A stretch of DNA of 64,000 nucleotides from contig CAWIQD010000005.1 of NCBI GenBank assembly GCA_963837945.1, forward strand, positions 1 through 64,000, written 5' to 3'. Numbering within the stretch: the stretch's first letter is position 1; each line of letters begins with the position of its first letter. The translations under genes were made by a program, and so were the position numbers. The notes beneath the pieces are model-generated. The model did no database searches. It had not been told where the DNA came from and saw only the letters and a program-made list of their open reading frames with translations. Source of the stretch: CAVUBL01 sp963837945. GTDB taxonomy: Bacteria > Acidobacteriota > Thermoanaerobaculia > Multivoradales > DATKCC01. Below, piece after piece: positions 20,444 to 31,345 of the stretch.

Positions 20444-23400
20444 ATGAGAGGGTCATCCTCCGGCAGTCCGTCGGGATTCCTGTTCCTGTTGGCCACCTTG
20501 CTCTGCGGCTGCTCCGGCTAGGCGGTACGGCCCGCCCCGGCGCCCGCCGCGCCTTACCCGGAGACGAAGCCCGCTCCGACGCCTCCCGCCCCGGCTGCGG
20601 CCTGCGAGACCACGGTCCACGCCAGGGTCGTCGCGCTCGACACGGTGATCACCGACAACCGGCTGGGCGCGACGGTCCCCGGCGGCATGATCTTCGCCCT
20701 CGCCGGCGACGTCCAGCCCAAGGACGACCCGGCCTGCGCCCAGGCGAACGCCGACGACTGGACCACCTGGGCGGCGGGGTGCGTCGAGCTCAAGGGCTAC
20801 AAGCGACCGCGCCCGATGGTGCTGCGCGTCGACCGCGGCCAGTGCCTGGAGATCGAGTTCCGCAACCTGCTCGCCCCCACCGCCGACGCCGCGGCCGGCC
20901 AGCCGCCGACCCGCGCGGCCGGGGTCTTCTCCCAGGGTCTCGAGTGGGTGCGCGGTCCCGAGGACGACGCCTCCTGGGTGGGCGCCAACGCCTCGAGCCT
21001 CGCCATGCCGGGCGATCCGGCGAGGACCTACCGGTACTTCGCGCCCGAGCAGGGCCCCTTCCTCCTTTACAGCACCGGCGACGACTACACCACCGCTGGG
21101 GTGGGCGCGGTCTCCTTCGGCGACGGCGGCCAGCTCACCCAGGGCCTGTTCGGCTCGGTGATCGTGGAGCCGGACGACGCCGAGTTCTATCGCAGCCAGG
21201 TCAACTTCGAGGATCTCTGCCTGGCGAGCGTCGGGCACACGGTCCAGAACGACGCCGACGGCTACGTCCGCGGCTCGTGCACGCGGGACCGCGGCAAGCT
21301 GCCGCAGATCGACTACCAGGCGACCTATCCGGCCGGGCATCCGCTCGCCGGCCGGCCGATCCTCGCCATGCTCCAGGACGGCGAGCTGGTCCACAGCGAC
21401 CTGACGGCGATCGTCACCGGCCCCCACGCCGGCCGCTTCCCGGACTCGGACCTCGACCAGCCCGGCTTCCACACCATCGGCGCGGAGTCGAACCCCACCG
21501 CGCCCGACCGGCTCGAGCCCTACCGCGAGTTCACCATCGTCTACCACGAGCTCCTGCGCTCCCAGCAGGCATTCACCGAGATCTACGACAACTCCCAGCT
21601 CGTCAACCTGATGCAGTCGGCCGGCGACAACTTCGCCATCAACTACGGCATGGGCGGCATCGGCTCGGAGATCCTCGCCAACCGCTACCAGGTCGGCCCG
21701 ATGGGCAGCTGCACCGATTGCAAGTACGAGGAGTTCTTCTTGAGCTCCTGGCCCAACGGCGACCCGGCGATGATCGTCGACCATCCGGCGGACGAGGGTT
21801 GCGCGGAGGGCACCGCCGGCGACTTCACGACCTACTCGTGCGCCGGCAAGACCAAGAAGGCGACGCGCGCCTACTACCCGGACGACCCGTCGAACGTCTA
21901 CCACTCCTACCTCTGGGACCACACCAAGTTCCGGATCCTCCACGGCGGCGTCGACCTCCACCACCTCCATCACCTGCACGCCCACCAGTGGCTGGGATCG
22001 CCCAACACCTCGAAGGGGCACTACCTCGACAGCCAGGCCCTGGGCCCCGGTTCCGCCTTCACCCTGGAGACGGTCTACAACGGCGGCGGCAACCAGAACC
22101 TGACGGTCGGCGACTCGATCTTCCACTGCCACTTCTACCCCCACTTCGCGGCCGGCATGTGGTCGCTCTGGCGGGTGCACGACGTGTTCGAGGAGGGCAC
22201 CGAGCTGGCGAGCTACCCGAACGGACGCCCGCTGCCCACGTCGCGCGCCCTGCCCGACGGCGAGATCGAGAGCGGTACGCCGATCCCCGCCGTCGTGCCG
22301 CTGCCGACGCGGGCGATGGCGCCGATGCCGGCGGCGGTCAAGCTCACCGACGGCGGCCACGACATCGAGGTCTGCGAGGGCGACCAGGGCCATCCCACCG
22401 AGCCCTGCGTCTCGAACCTCCAGGCCTCGGCGACCGGCGAGTATGCGAACCCCGGCTACCCGTTCTTCATCCCCGGGGTCGCCGGCTCGCGCGCTCCCCA
22501 TCCGCCGCTCGACTTCGCCGCCGCCTGCCTGAAGAGCGGCGAGCCGTGCAGCCACGACCAGCCGTGCGGCGCCGGCGACAGCTGCGCGCCGCTCGACGGC
22601 GGCCTGCCGCGCCACGTGGTCGAGCCCGGCGGCGTGACCGACGCCGCGGCCTTGAACCCGCTCGACTTCAGCAAGGAAGTCGAGAAGGCGACCGCCTTCG
22701 GGCTGCCCGAGGAGGGGACCTTCATCGAAAAGGTCGCGATGGGCTTCCACGCCCAGCGCCAGCATCCGAGCAAGACGCCGGAGAGCCCGCCGGGTTCGAC
22801 CGACGCCACCTTCGTCGCCAACGGCCGGCCGCCGCGCCACGGCGCGCCCTACGCCGACCCCTGCATCGACCTCGCGGGCAACGTCCCCGAGAAGCTGAGC
22901 AGCCGGGACTACTGGGCGGTCGACCTGCAGACCGAGGTGACCTACAACAAGGAGGGGTGGCACTACCCGCAGCAGCGCATGACCTCGCTCTGGGGGGACG
23001 CCTGGGACTTCCTCGGCATCCAGCCGGGCAAGCCGAAGAAGCCGCCCGAGCCCTTCTTCTTCCGGGCCAACTCCTACGATTGCGTCAAGTACCGGCTGGC
23101 CAACCTGATCCCGAAGACCTATGAGCTCGACGACTTCCAGGTGCGCACGCCCACCGACATCCTGGGCCAGCACATCCACCTGGTGAAGTTCGACGTAACC
23201 TCCTCCGACGGCGCCGCCAACGGCTTCAACTACGAGGACGGCACGCTCGGCCCCGACGAGGTCGTCGAGCGCATCAGCGCCTTCGACAACGGTGCCTTCC
23301 ACCCGGAGTTCGGGAGCCCCGAGGTCGAGAAGCTCGAGCCCCGCTTCATCAAGTTCTTCGGCGCCGATCCCGGCTGCACGGCGGGCGGCGGCGACCTCGA

Positions 23401-26350
23401 GAAGTGCGGCTGCAAGCTCGAGAAGTACCAGGACGAGCACGGCGAGACCCATTACAGCGTCAAGGGGGGCCGGTGGTGCGGCTCGCAGGCGACGTTCCAG
23501 CTCTGGTACGTCGACCCGCAGCTGATCGACACCGGCGAGGACCGCACCATGCGGACGGTCTTCACCCACGACCACTTCAGCCCCTCGACCCACCAGCAGA
23601 CCGGCCTCTACGCCGGCATGGTGGCCGAGCCCTACGACTCGACCTGGCACGACAACCAGAGCGGCACGCCGCTCGGCGGCCGGACGGCGAGCCAGAACGG
23701 CGTCAAGGTGGCCGACGGCGGGCCGACGAGCTGGCAGGCGGTGATCGAGACGCCGGAGGAGAGGAAGAGCTACCGCGAGTTCATGCTCGAGTTCCAGGAC
23801 TCGACCCTGATGTACCGGCCGTTCCCGACGCTCGTCTACCCCAAGTGCCCGGTGCCGAAGGTCGGTGGCCGCTGCCCGGTCAGCTACGGCTTCTGCTCGA
23901 CCAAGCTCGACCAGGCGTGCAGCGTCGACCCGGCGTCGCCCTTCTACTTCGGGAAGGTCTGCGGCGACCCGGTCGACCTGCCGCAGCCCGGAGGCTCGCC
24001 GTCGAAGCTCCAGCCGAGCTGCAACTTCATCGCCGGCATCCCGTCGGCCAACAGCCTCTTCTATCCGCCGAGCAACGTCTTCGGCAACGCGACCGATCTC
24101 GGGTTCCTGGGCTGGAACACCGTGCCCATCGACCCGGGTCCGAGCGGCCTGCAACCGGTGGCCGGCCAGCCGGCCCAGCCCGAGCTGATCACGTTCAACG
24201 GCTCGACCTCGAACTTCTCCACGAACTACCGCAACGAGCCGCTCTACGACCGGATCCACGCGACCTCGAGCGACCCGCACGCCGACGACCTGTCCTACGT
24301 CTACGCGTCGCTCGACCGGCAGCTCCCCAAGTGCTCGGGCACCTCGGACGCCGACGCCGGCTGCGGCGCCCCGGCCGACCCGCCTTACGCCATGCCCCTG
24401 ACTCCGGGCGTCGAGGCGGGCGACCCGTTCACCCCGTTGCTGCGCGCCTACAGCGGCGACGACGTCCAGATCCGGGTGCTCGTCGGCGCCCACCAGAACC
24501 CGCACAACTTCACGATCGACGACACCAAGTGGCTCTACGAGCCGACGAACGTCAACTCCGGCTGGCGCAACGCCCAGACGATGGGCATCTCGGAGCACTT
24601 CGAGATGCTCTTCAAGCTGCCGGTCGAGCTCGAGCAGCCGAACGCCCAGGAGAAGCCCAAGCCCTGGACCGATTACCTCTACCGGCCGACGATGGCCCGC
24701 AAGGGGGCCGCCTCCGGCAACTGGGGCCTGATGCGGGCCTACGACACCAAGGAGGCGACGAAGGACCTCTACCCGTTGCCCCAGAACCAGACCCCGGGCA
24801 CCGAGGAGCCGATCCCGGTCTGCCCGAGCGGTCTCGCCGAGGCCACCTGCTCGGAGATGCAGGACGGCTTCTCGGTCAGCCCGCCCGACGCCGAGGGCCA
24901 TCGCCTGCGCTGCTACAGCGTGGTCGCCGTCTCGGTAGCGGACCCGTCGCTCCAGTTCAAGGACGGGGCGCTCAGCTACAGCACCCGGCTCGGCTGGACG
25001 ACCGCGAACGCCGTTCTCTACATGCACTACCAGGACTGGCAGAACCTGACCGCCAGCCCGCAGCAGCCGGTGCCCGGCTTCGATCCCGCCCAGGGGCTCG
25101 CCGAGCCGGTGATCCTGCGCGCCGCGGCCGGCGACTGCCTGCGGGTCAAGCTGATCAACAAGATCAAGCAGGCGCCGTGCAACGTCAGCGATCCAAACCT
25201 GCCATCCTGCTACCTCTCCGGTCAGCTGCCGGTGGCGGGGGAGAACACGGCGAACCGCAATCTCCAGGCGTCGTCGGACTACTCGCTCGAGGTCGGCCTG
25301 CGGCCGCAGCTCCTGAGCTACGACATGGCCCAGAGCGACGGCACGAACGTCGGGTTCAACCCGACCCAGACCGCTCTGCCCGAGACCGACCCGGTGAAGA
25401 AGGACACCTACTACTACTGGTATGCCGGCAACATCGACCCGGCGGCACCGGCCGGCAAGCGGCACGTCCCGGTGGAGCTCGGCGCCGGCAACCTCCTGCC
25501 GTCCGACCCGATGAACCACCACCAGTGGGGCCTGTTCGGCGGCTTGATCGTCGAGCCGGAGGGCTCGACGTGGATCACCGACCCGGGCTCGCGCGCCTCG
25601 GCGACGGTCACCGAGAAGGACGGCCACACCTTCCGCGACTTCGTGCTGATGTTCCAGGACGACGTCTTCGTGCAGAACGCCAAGGGCCAGCGGGCGGGAG
25701 CCGGCAGCTTCGGGGCGATCAACTACCGCACCGAGGAGCTGCGGGCGACCGGCAAGACCGGCTTCCGCACCTGCTCCGACCCGACCGGGGCGACCGGCGT
25801 CGACTGCGTGCTCTCGACCGAGGCGCTGTGCGAGGGCTCGGCCAACCCGTCCGGCAACCCGCCGCCGTGCGGTGAGCCGGCGAGCGAGACGCCGCTGCTC
25901 TGCGCCGAGAAGGGGAGCGAGGTGCGCCTGCGCCTGCTCCACCCGGGCGGCGCGGTGACCAACCAGGTGTTCGAGCTCCACGGCCACACCTTCGCCGAGG
26001 AGCCCTACGCCACCACCGGGCAGGGCTGCGATCCGCCGCTCACCCAGGCGAACCTCTACGCCTCGCGCACCATCGAGGTCGCCAACCACTGCCACGACGG
26101 CACGGTGACGCTCGGCCCGTCGCTCACCGAGTGGAAGGGCTCGCGGATGGGCCACGGCCCGGCGAATCACTTCGACATCGTGGTCGAGCACGCGGGCGGC
26201 ACCTACGAGCGCCCGGGCGACTACCTCTACCGGAGCTATCCGGCGATCCACATGGCCACCGGGCTGTGGGGGATCTTCCGGGTCACCGACAAACCGCTGA
26301 GCGAGAGCACGGACGTATGCCCGAGCCTGCAACCGCCTTCGACCGAGTAA
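20444..26350 (+). CDS. Giant multicopper oxidase (MofA/MnxG-like), leader separated by in-frame TAG
   Basis: An approximately 1,900-residue oxidase built of many cupredoxin domains. Copper motifs, numbered from the GTG at 20645, are HHLHHLHAHQW (439-449), FHCHFYPHFAAGMW (H494, C495, H496, H500, M505), HDHFSPSTHQ (H975, H977, H983), HQNPHNF (H1283, H1287), HGH (1779-1781), HCH (1815-1817) and HMATGLW (H1869). Size and motif style resemble manganese-oxidising MofA/MnxG proteins; the substrate is inference. The natural start is ATG 20444, with a GGGGGAGG site and a lipoprotein leader (LFLLATLLCGC). Codon 26 is TAG (20519-20521), after which the same frame continues as a Pro/Ala linker and then the oxidase. 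The first usable later start is GTG 20645, which would give no export signal. Two Sco proteins at 44-45 kb could load copper. Confidence 0.88.
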
Positions 26351-28335
26351 GCCGGCGGCGGCCGGCCGCCCTGGAGCTGACGGCCGGCCTGCTCGCTGCG
26401 GCGTTCCTCGTCGGGGCGGCGCCCGCCGCGACCCCGGCGCCGCAGGTCGTCGAGAGCTTCACCGCGAGCGGCATGGAGATCGACGTGTCGGTCCAGGCGC
26501 TCGGCGCGGACCGCGCGCCGGGCCCCCTGCGCGAGGGGGACGACGCGCTCTTCCGTTTCCGGATCTCGGACACGTCGAGCGGCCAGCCCTTCTCCGGCGC
26601 CTACCCCGCCGCCTGGATGGACCACCTGGTCCGCACGATGGAGACCGACGCCCGCCCTTGCAAGCAGAAGATCGAGGAGCTCCTGCGCGGCGGCCTCTTC
26701 TCCCAGGCCGACGTCGATCTGAACGTCTTCTACGTCCTGGCCCTCAACGACGACAACACGATCAGCGTCGTCGACCCGCGATTCCACTATGGCGACTCGA
26801 AGCTCCTGACCATGGTCGTGCTCGAGAGCCCGGGCGAGGACTGGGTGCTCTCGAACCCGGGCAACCGGCTGTTCGTCACCATGCCCGAGGTCGGCCGAGT
26901 CGCGGTCGCAGACACCCGGACCTGGCGGGTCGAGACGAACCTCGAGGTCGGCGCCGGCAAGCCGCGGCGGGTGGCGCTCCAGCCCGACGGCCGCTACCTG
27001 TGGGTGACCTACCCGGAGGCCACGGGCGGCGGCGCGGGTGGGGTGGCGGTCTTCGACGCCACCGAGCTGCGGCGGGTGGCGACGATCGAGACCGGGCACG
27101 GCCCCCACGAGATGGCGTTCAGCGACGACAGCCGCTGGGCGTTCGTCACCAACCGGGACGACGGCACGCTCTCGGTCGTCGACGTCCGGACCCTGGCGGT
27201 GGCGGCCCGCCTCGCGACCGGCGAGCGCCCGGTCTCGGTCGCCTACTCGCCCTTGAGCCGCACGGTCTACGTCTCGAACGAGGGCGACGGCACGATCGCC
27301 GTCGTCGACGCGGTCGACCACCGCCTGCGCGGCCGGATCCAGGCCGAGCCGGGGCTCGGTGAGGTGCGGGTGGTTCCGAATGGCCGGCTCGGGCTGGTGG
27401 TCAACCCGGAGCGCAACCTGCTCCACGTCTTCGACACCGCGACCGGCCGGATCGTCCAGACCGCCGACAGCATCTTCGGCTCGCGCCCGGACCAGATCGC
27501 GTTCAGCGACGGGCTCGCCTACATCCGGAACCGGGGCAGCGAGATCATCGTCTCGACGCCGCTCGAGGCCCTCGGCCAGGAGGGCCGCCCGGTGTCGATG
27601 ATGGACATCTCGGGCGGCCAGGCCGCCTTCGGCGCCGGGGTCGAGCCGAGCCCGGCGGTCGGCATGATCCAGGCGCCGGGCGACGGCTCGATGCTGTTCG
27701 CCAACCCGGCGGACGGCGCCATCTACTACTACCGGGAGGGGATGGCGGCGCCGATGGGCAGCTTCCAGGACTACGGCCGCCAGCCGCGGGCGGTGCTGGT
27801 GGTCGACCGCAGCTTGAAGGAGAAGGCGCCGGGGAGCTACGAGACCGTCGGCAAGCTCTACGAGCCGGGCCACTACCAGCTCGCCTTCTTCCTCGACTCG
27901 CCGCAGGTCATCCACTGCTTCGACCTGGCGGTCGAGGCCGATCCCGAGCTGACCCGCAAGCGCCTCGGCGGCCGCGTCGCGGACGTCCACTACCTGGTCG
28001 ACGAGCCGAGCGTGCCGGCCGGGCACACCTTCCCGCTGCGCCTGCGGCTCACCCGCCTCGACGATGGCCAGCCGGTGCTCGGCGCCCGGGACGTCCAGGT
28101 GATGGCCTACATGCCACCGGGGACGCGCGAGTACCGGCGGCCGGCCCGCGAGGTGGGCGACGGCGTCTACGAGGCCGAGCTCTACCTCGGGGAGCCGGGC
28201 TCCTACCGGGTCTACACCCAGGCCCCGTCGCTCAAGCTGCCGTTCCGCGCCACGGCGCCCCTGGGGCTCGACGCCGTCGCGCCGCCCGCGGCCGCGGCGG
28301 CGGTGCCCGGCGCCGGGACCCGAGGAGATCCATGA
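26317..28335 (+). CDS. Exported YVTN-type beta-propeller protein
   Basis: A 672-residue protein with an N-terminal signal sequence (ELTAGLLAAAFLVGAAPAA, about residues 20-38). The central region is a YncE-like propeller of about 40-residue repeats: RVAVADTRTWRVETNLEVGA, then GVAVFDATELRRVATIETG, then DGTLSVVDVRTLAVAARLAT, then DGTIAVVDAVDHRLRGRI. The C-terminal 150 residues (VPAGHTFPLRLRLTRLDDGQ, then VQVMAYMPPGTRE) look like an immunoglobulin-like domain. The ATG overlaps the end of the multicopper oxidase gene by 34 bp, so the two are co-translated. A periplasmic partner or electron-transfer scaffold for the oxidase is plausible but unproven. Its TGA overlaps the next radical SAM gene. Confidence 0.85.
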   Translation: MPEPATAFDRVSRRRPAALELTAGLLAAAFLVGAAPAATPAPQVVESFTASGMEIDVSVQALGADRAPGPLREGDDALFRFRISDTSSGQPFSGAYPAAWMDHLVRTMETDARPCKQKIEELLRGGLFSQADVDLNVFYVLALNDDNTISVVDPRFHYGDSKLLTMVVLESPGEDWVLSNPGNRLFVTMPEVGRVAVADTRTWRVETNLEVGAGKPRRVALQPDGRYLWVTYPEATGGGAGGVAVFDATELRRVATIETGHGPHEMAFSDDSRWAFVTNRDDGTLSVVDVRTLAVAARLATGERPVSVAYSPLSRTVYVSNEGDGTIAVVDAVDHRLRGRIQAEPGLGEVRVVPNGRLGLVVNPERNLLHVFDTATGRIVQTADSIFGSRPDQIAFSDGLAYIRNRGSEIIVSTPLEALGQEGRPVSMMDISGGQAAFGAGVEPSPAVGMIQAPGDGSMLFANPADGAIYYYREGMAAPMGSFQDYGRQPRAVLVVDRSLKEKAPGSYETVGKLYEPGHYQLAFFLDSPQVIHCFDLAVEADPELTRKRLGGRVADVHYLVDEPSVPAGHTFPLRLRLTRLDDGQPVLGARDVQVMAYMPPGTREYRRPAREVGDGVYEAELYLGEPGSYRVYTQAPSLKLPFRATAPLGLDAVAPPAAAAAVPGAGTRGDP

Positions 28336-29840
28336 CCGACGTCCTCCTGGCGCACGCCTTCTTCCTCAAGAACGACGCCAAGCAGATGGAGAAGATGCGG
28401 CCGTACGCGCCGCTGGGGACGCTCTACGCCGCGAGCCTCCTGCGCTCCGCCGGCCACTCGGTGGCGCTCTTCGACGCCATGTTCGCCGGCGGGGTCGAGG
28501 AGTTCGAGGAGGCGCTCGCGCACCACCGGCCGAAGGTGGTCGCGCTCTACGAGGACAGCTTCAACTTCCTCAACAAGATGTGCCTCGAGCACACGCGCCG
28601 CGAGACCTGCCGGATGAGCGAGCTGGCGCGCGAGCACGGGGCGCGGGTCGTCGCCGCCGGCGCGGACGTGACCGACCACCCGGAGCTCTACCTGGCGCAC
28701 GGGGTGGAGTTCGCCGCCCTGAGCGAGGCCGACGCGAGCGTGCGCGAGCTGGTCGACGCGCTCGCCCGCGGCGACGACGCCGGGGCGGCCGCGATCCCCG
28801 GTCTCGCCCTGGCCGACGACGGGGCGCCCGGCGGCGTCCGGCTGACCGCCGCGCGCGGCCCCGAGCGCCACCCGGACGTCTTCCCGTTCCCGGCCTGGGA
28901 CCTGCTCGAGGTCGAGGCCTACCGCACCGCCTGGCGCGCCGCCCACGGCTACTTCAGCCTGAACATGGTGACCACTCGCGGCTGCCCGTTCCACTGCAAC
29001 TGGTGCGCGAAGCCGATCTGGGGGCAGCGCTACGCCATGCGCAGCCCGGCCAACGTCGCCGAGGAGATGCGCCTGGTCAAGACCGAGCTGGCGCCCGACC
29101 ACCTCTGGTTCGCCGACGACATCTTCGGGCTGCAGCCGCGGTGGGTCGCGGAGTTCGCCGGCGAGGTCGAGAGCCGGGACGCGTCGATCCCGTTCATGAT
29201 CCAATCGCGGGTCGACCTGATGACCGACAAGGCGGTGCGCGGCCTCGCCCGCGCCGGCTGCGTGGAGGTCTGGATGGGGGTCGAGAGCGGCAGCCAGAAG
29301 ATCCTCGACGCGATGGACAAGGGCACGCGCGTCGAGCAGATCCCGATCGCCAGGGAGCGGCTGCGCGAGGCCGGCATCAAGGCCTGCTTCTTCCTCCAGT
29401 TCGGCTACCCGGGCGAGACCTTCGACGACGTCATGGCGACCGTCCAGATGGTGCGCGACACCCTGCCCGACGACATCGGCGTCAGCGTCAGCTACCCGCT
29501 CGCCGGCACCCGCTTCCACGAGCTGGTCGAGGCGCAGCTCGGCGCCAAGTCCCACTGGGACGAGAGCAACGACCTCGCGATGATGTTCCGCGGCACCTAC
29601 ACGACGCCCTTCTACCGCCAGCTCCACGAGACGCTCCACCGGGACCTCGAGCTGCGCCGCCGTCTGGGCCCGGGCGGCACCGGGCTCGGGGCCGACGGCC
29701 GGGCCGAGCTCGACCGCCTGAGCGCCGACTGGCTTGAGCTGGGGCGGCTCGAAGGCACCTGCCGCAGCGCCGACCCGACCCGGATCGAGAAGGACTACGA
29801 CCAGCCCGCGGCCCCCGACCTGAGCAAGACCTGGAACTGA
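28332..29840 (+). CDS. B12-binding-type radical SAM protein 1
   Basis: A 502-residue enzyme with an N-terminal Rossmann-like domain (LLAHAFFLKNDAKQMEKMRP; residues 1-170) in the position of a cobalamin-binding domain. The radical SAM cluster motif is GCPFHCNWC (C218, C222, C225). Later SAM-domain landmarks are HLWFADDIFGL, WMGVESGSQKILDAM and FLQFGYPGETFDDV. The cobalamin domain lacks an obvious DxHxxG base-off motif, as many of these enzymes do. Members perform C-methylations and rearrangements on peptides, lipids and other unactivated carbons; the substrate is unknown. It is translationally coupled (ATGA) to the propeller gene and followed by a close paralogue. Confidence 0.88.
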   Translation: MTDVLLAHAFFLKNDAKQMEKMRPYAPLGTLYAASLLRSAGHSVALFDAMFAGGVEEFEEALAHHRPKVVALYEDSFNFLNKMCLEHTRRETCRMSELAREHGARVVAAGADVTDHPELYLAHGVEFAALSEADASVRELVDALARGDDAGAAAIPGLALADDGAPGGVRLTAARGPERHPDVFPFPAWDLLEVEAYRTAWRAAHGYFSLNMVTTRGCPFHCNWCAKPIWGQRYAMRSPANVAEEMRLVKTELAPDHLWFADDIFGLQPRWVAEFAGEVESRDASIPFMIQSRVDLMTDKAVRGLARAGCVEVWMGVESGSQKILDAMDKGTRVEQIPIARERLREAGIKACFFLQFGYPGETFDDVMATVQMVRDTLPDDIGVSVSYPLAGTRFHELVEAQLGAKSHWDESNDLAMMFRGTYTTPFYRQLHETLHRDLELRRRLGPGGTGLGADGRAELDRLSADWLELGRLEGTCRSADPTRIEKDYDQPAAPDLSKTWN

Positions 29841-29850
29841 GAGCGAAGCC

Positions 29851-31242
29851 ATGCCCGACCTCCTCCTCACCCACGGCTACTTCCTGCTCGAAGACGAGAA
29901 AGAGCGGGCGATCATGAAGCCCTACCCGACGCTCGGGCTGCTCTACCTCTCGGCCTACCTGCGCCGGGCCGGGTTCTCGGTGGAGGTCTTCGACACCACC
30001 TTCGCGACCCGCGAGGACCTCGAGCGGCGCCTGGCGGCGGGCGACGCCGGCGTCGTCGGCTTCTACACCAACCTGATGACCCGCCAGCCGGTCCTCGCCG
30101 GCATCCGGCGGGCCAAGGAGCTCGGCTGGACCGTGGTGCTCGGCGGCCCCGAGGCGGCCAACTACCCGCAGCACTACCTCGAGCGGGGCGCCGACGCGGT
30201 GGTGCTGGGCGAGGGCGAGGTGACCCTGGCCGAGCTGCTCGAAGCCCTGCCCCGGCGCGGAGCCCACCGCCTCCACGAGGTCGCCGGCGTGGTCTTCCGG
30301 GACGAGGCCGGCACCGTGGTCACGACCGCCGCGCGCGAGCAGGTCCCGGACCTCGACAGCCTGCCCTGGCCCGACCGCGAGCAGATCGACATCGCCCGCT
30401 ACGTCGACGTCTGGCGCACCCACCACGGGCAGGGAAGCGTCAACCTGATCACCGCCCGCGGCTGCCCCTACCGCTGCCGGTGGTGCTCGCACGCGGTCTA
30501 CGGCTACACCCACCGGCGCCGGAGCCCCACCGACTGCGCCGCCGAGCTCGAGCAGATCGTCGAGACCTACCGCCCGGACATGGTCTGGTACGCCGACGAC
30601 GTCTTCACCATCCACCACCGCTGGCTCTTCGACTACTCGGCCGAGCTCGACCGGCGCGGTCTCAGGATTCCCTTCGAGACGATCTCGCGCGCCGACCGCC
30701 TGATGAGCGACGAGGTCCTGGAGACGCTCGCGACGATGGGCTGCTCGCGGATCTGGATCGGCTCGGAGAGCGGCAGCCAGCGGATCCTCGATTCGATGGA
30801 GCGCAAGGTCACCGTCGAGCAGGTGCAGTGGGCGACCCACGCCGCCCAGCGCCACGGCATCCAGGTCGGGATGTTCCTGATGTGGGGCTACGAGGGCGAG
30901 ACGCTCGCCGACATCCAGGCGACGGTCGACCACGTCAAGGTCGCGCAGCCGGACGTCTTCTTCACCACGGTCGCCTATCCGATCAAGAACACCAAGTTCT
31001 TCGAGCGGGTGGCGGATCAGGTGGTGATGACCAAGGACTGGGAGGCCGGCACCGACCGCGACTACGTGCTGCGCGGGCGCCACTCCCGCAGCTACTACTC
31101 GTTCGCCGACCGCTGGCTGCGCAGCGCGGTCGAGGCGGAACGGATCGCCGGCGACGACCCAGCGCGGGCCTCCACGCTGCGCGCCGACGCCGCCGCGGCG
31201 CGCCAGGCGATGCTCGGCGTGGCCGACGAGGTCGAGGCCTGA
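29851..31242 (+). CDS. B12-binding-type radical SAM protein 2
   Basis: A 463-residue paralogue of the preceding gene. It shares the same N-terminal layout (LLLTHGYFLLEDEKERAIMK) and here keeps a clear VVLGEGEVTLAELLEAL segment typical of the cobalamin-binding half. Cluster cysteines are C205, C209 and C212 in RGCPYRCRWCSH. Further landmarks are WYADDVFTIH, IWIGSESGSQRILDSMERK and FLMWGYEGETLADI. It starts 10 bp after its paralogue and is followed by a repeat copy within the operon. Two paralogues in a row suggest two successive modifications of the same or related substrates; that is inference. Confidence 0.88.
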   Translation: MPDLLLTHGYFLLEDEKERAIMKPYPTLGLLYLSAYLRRAGFSVEVFDTTFATREDLERRLAAGDAGVVGFYTNLMTRQPVLAGIRRAKELGWTVVLGGPEAANYPQHYLERGADAVVLGEGEVTLAELLEALPRRGAHRLHEVAGVVFRDEAGTVVTTAAREQVPDLDSLPWPDREQIDIARYVDVWRTHHGQGSVNLITARGCPYRCRWCSHAVYGYTHRRRSPTDCAAELEQIVETYRPDMVWYADDVFTIHHRWLFDYSAELDRRGLRIPFETISRADRLMSDEVLETLATMGCSRIWIGSESGSQRILDSMERKVTVEQVQWATHAAQRHGIQVGMFLMWGYEGETLADIQATVDHVKVAQPDVFFTTVAYPIKNTKFFERVADQVVMTKDWEAGTDRDYVLRGRHSRSYYSFADRWLRSAVEAERIAGDDPARASTLRADAAAARQAMLGVADEVEA

Positions 31243-31261
31243 CGATGGAGCCCCGCCACCA

Positions 31262-31328
31262 CGCGGGCGGAGGCGTCCCCTTCCCCCCGGGGGGAGGGAA
31301 GGGGATCGAGGGGATGCGGGGGGGATCC
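31262..31328 (+). repeat. Dispersed hairpin repeat, copy 2
   Basis: Same orientation as copy 1: GGCGTCCCCTTCCCCCC, then GGGAGGGAAGGGGATCGAGG and a GCGGGGGGGATCC end. The CCCCTTCCC/GGGAAGGGG stem is intact. It fills the gap between radical SAM gene 2 and the methyltransferase gene, interrupting an otherwise tightly coupled operon. It could act as an mRNA processing or partial termination point. Confidence 0.75.
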
Positions 31329-31345
31329 ATTGGCCGTTCGACGCC

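Noticed and set aside
20519..20521. Pyrrolysine or reassigned amber codon
   Set aside because: TAG ends other genes in the window (15259, 63504, 63515), and no pyl genes or readthrough structure were seen.
20453..26332. A 1,959-codon open frame antisense to the multicopper oxidase
   Set aside because: High GC leaves stop-poor antisense frames. Its Val/Arg/Leu-rich sequence has no domain logic, while the plus strand has many copper motifs.
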